Origin: Labilithrix sp.
Lineage (GTDB): Bacteria; Myxococcota_A; Polyangia; Polyangiales; Polyangiaceae
Direction: 5' to 3'
Length of the DNA: 64,000 bases
Assembly (NCBI GenBank): GCA_019637175.1
Contig: JAHBWD010000019.1
Span: 62,001-126,000 of the forward strand
This document shows, one piece after another, positions 60,701-64,000 of the stretch. Position numbers and translations under genes: made by a program. Position 1 is the first letter of the stretch. Each line of letters opens with the position of its first letter. Under the pieces are notes generated by a model. It was not told the origin of the DNA. It was given only the letters and a program-made list of their open reading frames with translations, and did not search any database.

Positions 60701-63212
60701 CGAGGATCGCCTCGAGCGCCTCGGCCGCGTGCGTGTGATCGAGGAACTCCTCGTCGTGGAGCGCGGCGATGCGCTCGTAGAGGTTGATCTTCTGGCGCGG
60801 CGTCGCGGCGAGCGCGATCTGCCGCTCGAGCACCTCGAGCAGCTCGCGGTACTTGCCGACGCGGTTGAAGATGCGATCGAGGCCCTTGAGCGCGTTGAGG
60901 TTCGCGGGATCGATCGCGAGGACGCCTTCGAACCGGCGCGTCGCTTCGGGCAGATCGTTCAGGTGATCTTCGTAGACCTCGGCGACCTTGACGAGCGCCT
61001 CGGCCTTCTCGACGCCGCGGCGGGCCTCGGCCTTGCGCTCGAGGATCTGGGCGAGCGTCTGGAAGTCGCCGGTGCGCTCGGCGACGCGCGCCATGGCCTC
61101 ACCCGCGCGGGCGTGGCCGGGATCGTCGGCGAGGACGGCCGCGTAGAGGTCGCGCGCCCGCGCGAGATCGTTCAGGCGCAGCTCGAGGATCTCGGCCGCC
61201 TCCGCGCGCAGATCGCGCGCCTTCGGCGCGGTCGCCGCCACGTCGGCGCGGCTCATCAAGAGGCCGACGAGCTCGGGCCACTGCTGGGCGCGGCGATAGA
61301 TCGCAGTCATCCCGTCGGCGGCGGCCTCGTTGGCCGGATCGCCCGCGAGCACTTGCTGATACGCGGCGAGCGCCATGTCGGCGCGGCCGACGCGCTGGTC
61401 GTACCAGCGCGCGGCGCGGACGAGCAGCGCGGCGTGATCGGTCGGCGAGAGCTGGCCGCCCTTGATCGCCTCCGTGACCGTCTCGAGCTGCTCGACCCAG
61501 GCGCTCTGCTTCTGCCCGCAGAGCCGCTCGACCTCGGCGGCGTACTCGTCGCTCGTCGGCACCTCGCAGAGCGCCTGCACGAACGCGACGACCGCCTGCT
61601 CCGGATCTTCGAGCTCGCTCGAGTAGAGCCGGCCGATCTCGGCGAGCGCGCGCGCGCGATCCTCGCCGGGGGGCGCCGCCTGGCTCTTCTCGAGGAGCAT
61701 CTCGACGAGCTCTTCGTACTTGCCGAGCGCCTTGCGCGCCTCTTCGAGCGCGATCATCGCGATCTCGTCGCTCGGATCGAGGGCGATGATCGCGGCGTAG
61801 GTCTGCTCGGCGCGAACCTTGTCTTTCGCGGCCGAGTCGAAGATGCGCGCGGCGCGGTAGAGGAGCGCCTTCTTCGTCTCGCGCTCTTCGTCGCTCGGGG
61901 CGTCGCCGCGCACCTGCGCGGCCGCCGCGGCGAAGGCCTCGCCGACGCGCGCGGGCTCGGCGCCTTCGTCGACCGCCTTCTCGAGCTCGATCGCGGCTTC
62001 GCCGTCGCTCGGCGCCGCGAGGAGCTTGTCGATCATCGCCTGGACCTTCTCCGCCGAGATCGCGCCCGCGGCGCGGAGCATCGTCGACGCGCGGCCGATC
62101 GACTCGAGCGCGTCGAGCACCGCTCCCGCGTCCTTCGGGCGGCGCGCCGGATCCTTCGACAAGAGCGAGAGCACGAACGCGTCGATGTCGCGCGAGACCC
62201 AGCCGCGCGGCGCGCGCGCGCTCGGCGGCTCGACCTCGCTCGCGAGGTGCGCGAACGCGGCGTCGGTCGCGCTCTCGTGGATGAACACGGGCTTGCCGGT
62301 CAGGAGCTCGAAGAGCACCGCGCCGAAGGCATAGACGTCGGACTTGGGGTCGGCCGCGCGGCCGCGGACGATCTCCGGGGCCACCGTCTTCGGCGAGCCG
62401 AACACGGCGAGCAGGCCCGTGTGGCCGTTCGACGCGATCGAGCGCAGGCGCAGGCGATCGCTCCCGAAGTCGATGAGCACCACGCGAGGCTCGCCGCTTT
62501 CGGCGGCCTTGCTCGCGACGAGGATGTTCTCGGTCTTCACGTCGCCGTGGACGAGGTGCGCGCGGTGGATCGCAGCGAGCGGCTCGAGGATCCCTTTCAG
62601 CAGCGGGCGGAGCTCGTTGTACGCGATGGGTCCGGTGCGCGCGAGGCGCGCCGAGAGCGGCTGCGCCTCGACGTATTCGTACGCGACGTAGAAGACGCCC
62701 GGCTCGATCTCGCCCGCCTCGAGGTGACGCGGAAGGCCGGCGCTGTCGATCGTGCCGATCAGTCGATTCGCGGTGAGGAAGCGGTGCACCGCGCGCCGAT
62801 CGCGCGCCGCTTCGCGGCGCAGCACCTTGAGCGCGTAGACGGCGCGCGCCGCGCCGTCTTGCCGGACGGCCTGGTAGACGATCGCGAGATCGCTCTCTCC
62901 GAGCTTCTTCTGGATCGTGAAGTCGCCGAGCTGCCGGCCGATCGCCAGCTCTTCCTTCCCCATCAGCGTGACGATGTCGCGCACGCGGGGATCGACCTCC
63001 TTGCGGGAGTGCAGGATGACGTCGACGAGGGCATCGAGGCGATCGCCGTCGAAGCAGCGCTCGGTGAGCGCGCGCGCGAAGCTGCCCTTCGCGCTCGCTC
63101 CGCCCACGTCGTCGGGCGGAAGACCGAGCAGTTTTTCGCTCATCGACGTCATTTCCTCGAGCGTGAAGAGTCGCTCGAGCTCGCCGCGCAGAATGTCGAT
63201 CGTCGGGTTCAT
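57717..63212 (-). CDS. Giant Ser/Thr protein kinase with TPR array
   Basis: An 1831-residue cytoplasmic protein. An N-terminal helical region (1-95) precedes a Hanks-type kinase domain (about 95-370): degenerate Gly loop KKLGESDLAIVYQA, catalytic Lys in YALKVLRRE, catalytic loop LVHGDVKTEN (HGD instead of HRD), metal loop LIDFGSD, VAPEIVRG and SDVYAFGAVLFELLTGKPVF. The remainder to about 1550 is an array of TPR-type helical pairs (for example EQTYAAIIALDPSDEIAMIALEEA, FEGVLAIDPANLNALKGLDRIF, YEQILSTQPAHAGALEALAHL). A C-terminal helical domain of about 280 residues is unlike TPR. The absence of Arg in HGD suggests no activation-loop control. Such proteins are scaffolds in myxobacterial signalling. 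No signal or membrane segment. Confidence 0.88.
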   Translation of the reverse strand: MNPTIDILRGELERLFTLEEMTSMSEKLLGLPPDDVGGASAKGSFARALTERCFDGDRLDALVDVILHSRKEVDPRVRDIVTLMGKEELAIGRQLGDFTIQKKLGESDLAIVYQAVRQDGAARAVYALKVLRREAARDRRAVHRFLTANRLIGTIDSAGLPRHLEAGEIEPGVFYVAYEYVEAQPLSARLARTGPIAYNELRPLLKGILEPLAAIHRAHLVHGDVKTENILVASKAAESGEPRVVLIDFGSDRLRLRSIASNGHTGLLAVFGSPKTVAPEIVRGRAADPKSDVYAFGAVLFELLTGKPVFIHESATDAAFAHLASEVEPPSARAPRGWVSRDIDAFVLSLLSKDPARRPKDAGAVLDALESIGRASTMLRAAGAISAEKVQAMIDKLLAAPSDGEAAIELEKAVDEGAEPARVGEAFAAAAAQVRGDAPSDEERETKKALLYRAARIFDSAAKDKVRAEQTYAAIIALDPSDEIAMIALEEARKALGKYEELVEMLLEKSQAAPPGEDRARALAEIGRLYSSELEDPEQAVVAFVQALCEVPTSDEYAAEVERLCGQKQSAWVEQLETVTEAIKGGQLSPTDHAALLVRAARWYDQRVGRADMALAAYQQVLAGDPANEAAADGMTAIYRRAQQWPELVGLLMSRADVAATAPKARDLRAEAAEILELRLNDLARARDLYAAVLADDPGHARAGEAMARVAERTGDFQTLAQILERKAEARRGVEKAEALVKVAEVYEDHLNDLPEATRRFEGVLAIDPANLNALKGLDRIFNRVGKYRELLEVLERQIALAATPRQKINLYERIAALHDEEFLDHTHAAEALEAILAIDPANDNALTALARHYRALDKWEPAVAIYDKHASVTGDENRKIELLLAKARTLAEQIGSPERATKAYEQILSTQPAHAGALEALAHLREMSGDAHAALSAIEALAAKAATAEAKAEQWMRAGRLLETRGDKDGAIERYKIALDAHPKDPSASAALRKAFAHRGDWLGVVNLVERELTHAEGDLAKARLHAELAKVYHSQLVDPEKAEAAAKKAAELDASNADALMVLGDLAYEAGRLLEATKQYESLVGRTGVLPKDDAVRVLVRFIEAFGKTQPRASSPAPSASGSSPDGSGPQSGRMLAAGPASQGRISVSSQPGSIAPPPITNPRMLAAVEALQALAPQDVDALARAANSLFEFGDPQSAYRMHEELFKKYGNVLAGSERAEALYHLGESARRSGELDVAIAPLKEAADLDPSNPRPFRSLAKIFDEKGDFQSSVGVRRQRLQLATGQERFELLLEIGDVMFVKLNDRTGASRAFTQALEEKPDDRRLLTKLMQLYSEEKDWAKLVDVVLRLADFVEDLKQRAKYMHTAATIASKHLGKVDQALGFYARVLELDPDNAKAVAEAIELYRGKGKHDEVEGLLKKQIEAAKNAQDRDKLVSVLDQLGELYQKFLNEPELAIDAYEAAQAFDPEDRARAEKLAELYALDPKQYLEKAVRSQAQILRRNPYRVESYKLLRKLFTDAKQADPAWCLCQALSVLRLAEPDEERFYKKHRSENAAPAQSALDDAAWNRVMHWDLDPLVTRIFAMIQPTIIRVRTQPIEQMGYDPRYAIDCSLHPYPVSQTLYYVQGVLGMMPPLVFQNPNDPGSLGIVHARTPAIVLGRGAFEGNVPTQSLAFMAGRHMAYFRPGFYVRHLVPTGTGLKAWLFAAIKLCVPQFPVSADLQGQVNEAMAAMAQDFHGAEKDKLASVVSKLLQAGGALDLKKWVASIDLTADRVGFLLAHDLQLTTEVLRATEDGSSVPVKERMKDLVLFSVSEEYFALRQQLAISVDA

Positions 63213-63370
63213 GTGCTGCTTCCGCTCCCGTTGGTTCGGGCGCGGGAGCTTAGCGGAATTTTCCGCTGGGCGAACCCCAAAGAAGGGTTCACGCGTCGCG
63301 TCGTCGGACCGCGTCGGACGTCGAAATCACAAACTATTTCGTAGGCCAAAGAACGGGCCCGGACGCACGC

Positions 63371-64000
63371 TCAATCGAGGTTGACGGTGCGGTTGATGCT
63401 GACCTTGCCGCCCGAAAATTTCCCCGCCTGGACGGTCCGGAAACGCTGCGAGAGGCAGGAGCCGGTCGCCGTCGTCCCGAACGGGGCGCGGACGATCGAG
63501 TCGTTGCGCCCGTCGGGCTCGAAGCCGATCGTCACGACGGTCGTGCCCGACGGATCGTTCGGGAACTTGCAGGTCTGGATGGTCGCCTGCACCCGATCGA
63601 GATCGGCCAGGACGCGCGCGCGCGGAAACGGCGGCAGATCCTGGTTCGTGCCCGCGGTCGTCACCGTCGGCGGCGGCGTCGGGATCGGCGCCACGGTCGA
63701 GGTGGGGTTCGTGACCGTCGGCCTCGGCGGCGTGGCCACCACGGTCGGCGGCGGAACGGGGACCTTCTTCGGCGGCGTCGACGGCGGAGGCGGCACGGGC
63801 GCCGTCGCCGTCTCGAACGTCGGCCCGATCACCGTGCCCGCGGGACCGCCGCCGTTCGGCCGATCCGCCGAGGCGCTGGAGACGGCCACGACGACGCCGA
63901 CGACCGCGATCGCGCCGAGGAACAAGAGCACCGCGCCGCCGCCGAGGATCCAAGGCAGCGCCGAGCCGCCTCGCGCCTTCTGCGCGCCGGTGGTGCCGAG
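63371..64000 (-). CDS. Membrane-anchored Pro/Thr-rich protein (5' end outside window)
   Basis: The C-terminal about 209 residues of a protein continuing beyond the right edge. It shows one transmembrane helix (GAVLLFLGAIAVVGVVVAVSSA), a long Pro/Thr/Val-rich extracytoplasmic stretch (about 60-130 of this part), then a small domain with ARVLADLDRVQATIQTCKFPNDPSGTTVVTIGFEPDGRNDS and SCLSQRFRTVQAGKFSGGKVSINRTVN. The last domain resembles the C-terminal part of TonB-like or AgmX/PglI-type myxobacterial proteins with a Cys pair. The missing N-terminus could be a kinase or zinc-ribbon domain. Between this stop-less 5' end and the kinase gene the 158 bp at 63213-63370 hold the kinase promoter region only. 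Confidence 0.6.
   Translation of the reverse strand, partial: LGTTGAQKARGGSALPWILGGGAVLLFLGAIAVVGVVVAVSSASADRPNGGGPAGTVIGPTFETATAPVPPPPSTPPKKVPVPPPTVVATPPRPTVTNPTSTVAPIPTPPPTVTTAGTNQDLPPFPRARVLADLDRVQATIQTCKFPNDPSGTTVVTIGFEPDGRNDSIVRAPFGTTATGSCLSQRFRTVQAGKFSGGKVSINRTVNLD

Noticed and set aside
57552..63344. A 1930-codon open frame opposite the kinase-TPR gene
   Set aside because: The minus-strand frame has clear kinase and TPR motifs; the plus-strand product is a Leu/Arg/Glu-rich low-complexity string without domains.

Overview
The window is a gene-dense, very GC-rich chromosomal segment (third codon positions are almost all G or C) from a Gram-negative bacterium. It looks like a member of Myxococcota, probably class Polyangia. 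The support is indirect: many small lipoproteins and Pro/Ala-rich exported proteins, a zinc-ribbon protein with repeated TMLG motifs, a giant Ser/Thr kinase-TPR protein, a bactofilin operon, and an outer membrane gene set (an LptD-like protein, a FadL-like protein, an Omp85 barrel, an LpxL-type acyltransferase). No rRNA or tRNA gene was recognised, so placement below phylum is a guess.

Layout. 1-7.3 kb: a XerD-type recombinase cut by the window edge, an N-formylglutamate amidohydrolase, a two-domain NTF2-like lipoprotein, rpmB (L28), a minus-strand operon (LpxL-like acyltransferase, DUF72 protein, catalytically altered gamma-glutamyltranspeptidase relative), and a VWA lipoprotein. 7.3-14.5 kb: an ECF sigma factor divergent from a thioredoxin, an FAD oxidoreductase facing a two-gene 2-oxoacid:ferredoxin oxidoreductase operon, a TatD-like protein lacking one metal ligand, the iron-trafficking protein YggX and a WalJ-like metallo-hydrolase. 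14.6-18.9 kb: a zinc-ribbon/TMLG-repeat membrane protein, a beta-propeller protein and ErpA. 18.9-21 kb: a lower-GC insert carrying a Septu-like pair (ABC ATPase PtuA plus HNH nuclease PtuB), the clearest defence candidate here. 21.3-25.4 kb: metH and the RNase P RNA gene rnpB.

25.5-36.4 kb: M28 peptidase, Maf plus a GT39-like membrane protein, an outer membrane protein coupled to a PPC/DUF296-domain protein, YgfZ, a plus-strand run (lipid kinase, START-like protein, ABC-2 permease, small membrane protein) and a Tat-exported phospholipase C-type phosphoesterase. 36.6-43.9 kb: lysine 5,6-aminomutase (kamD, kamE); an iron-storage group (bfd, a lipoprotein gene with an apparent frameshift, bfr) with palindromic operator candidates; and a peroxiredoxin / AMIN-like / LptD-like operon whose last gene appears to start at CTG. 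43.9-50.6 kb: bactofilin and two lipoproteins, alkyladenine glycosylase with an OmpA-like lipoprotein, an unrecognised conserved-looking protein, a COG3146-type acyltransferase, glyoxalase II and a sulfatase-fold lipoprotein. 50.7-64 kb: two unrecognised lipoproteins separated by a strong hairpin, a FadL / secreted lipase / Omp85-barrel operon, a 1831-residue kinase-TPR protein, and the C-terminal part of a membrane-anchored Pro/Thr-rich protein cut by the right edge.

Most operons use ATGA or GTGA stop-start overlaps, and several convergent gene pairs overlap tail to tail. A recurring signal is promoters lying so close to the start codon that transcripts would be leaderless or nearly so (rpmB, erpA, bfd). 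Most of the window looks like housekeeping and envelope chromosome; the 18.9-21 kb insert is the only stretch with clear signs of transfer.
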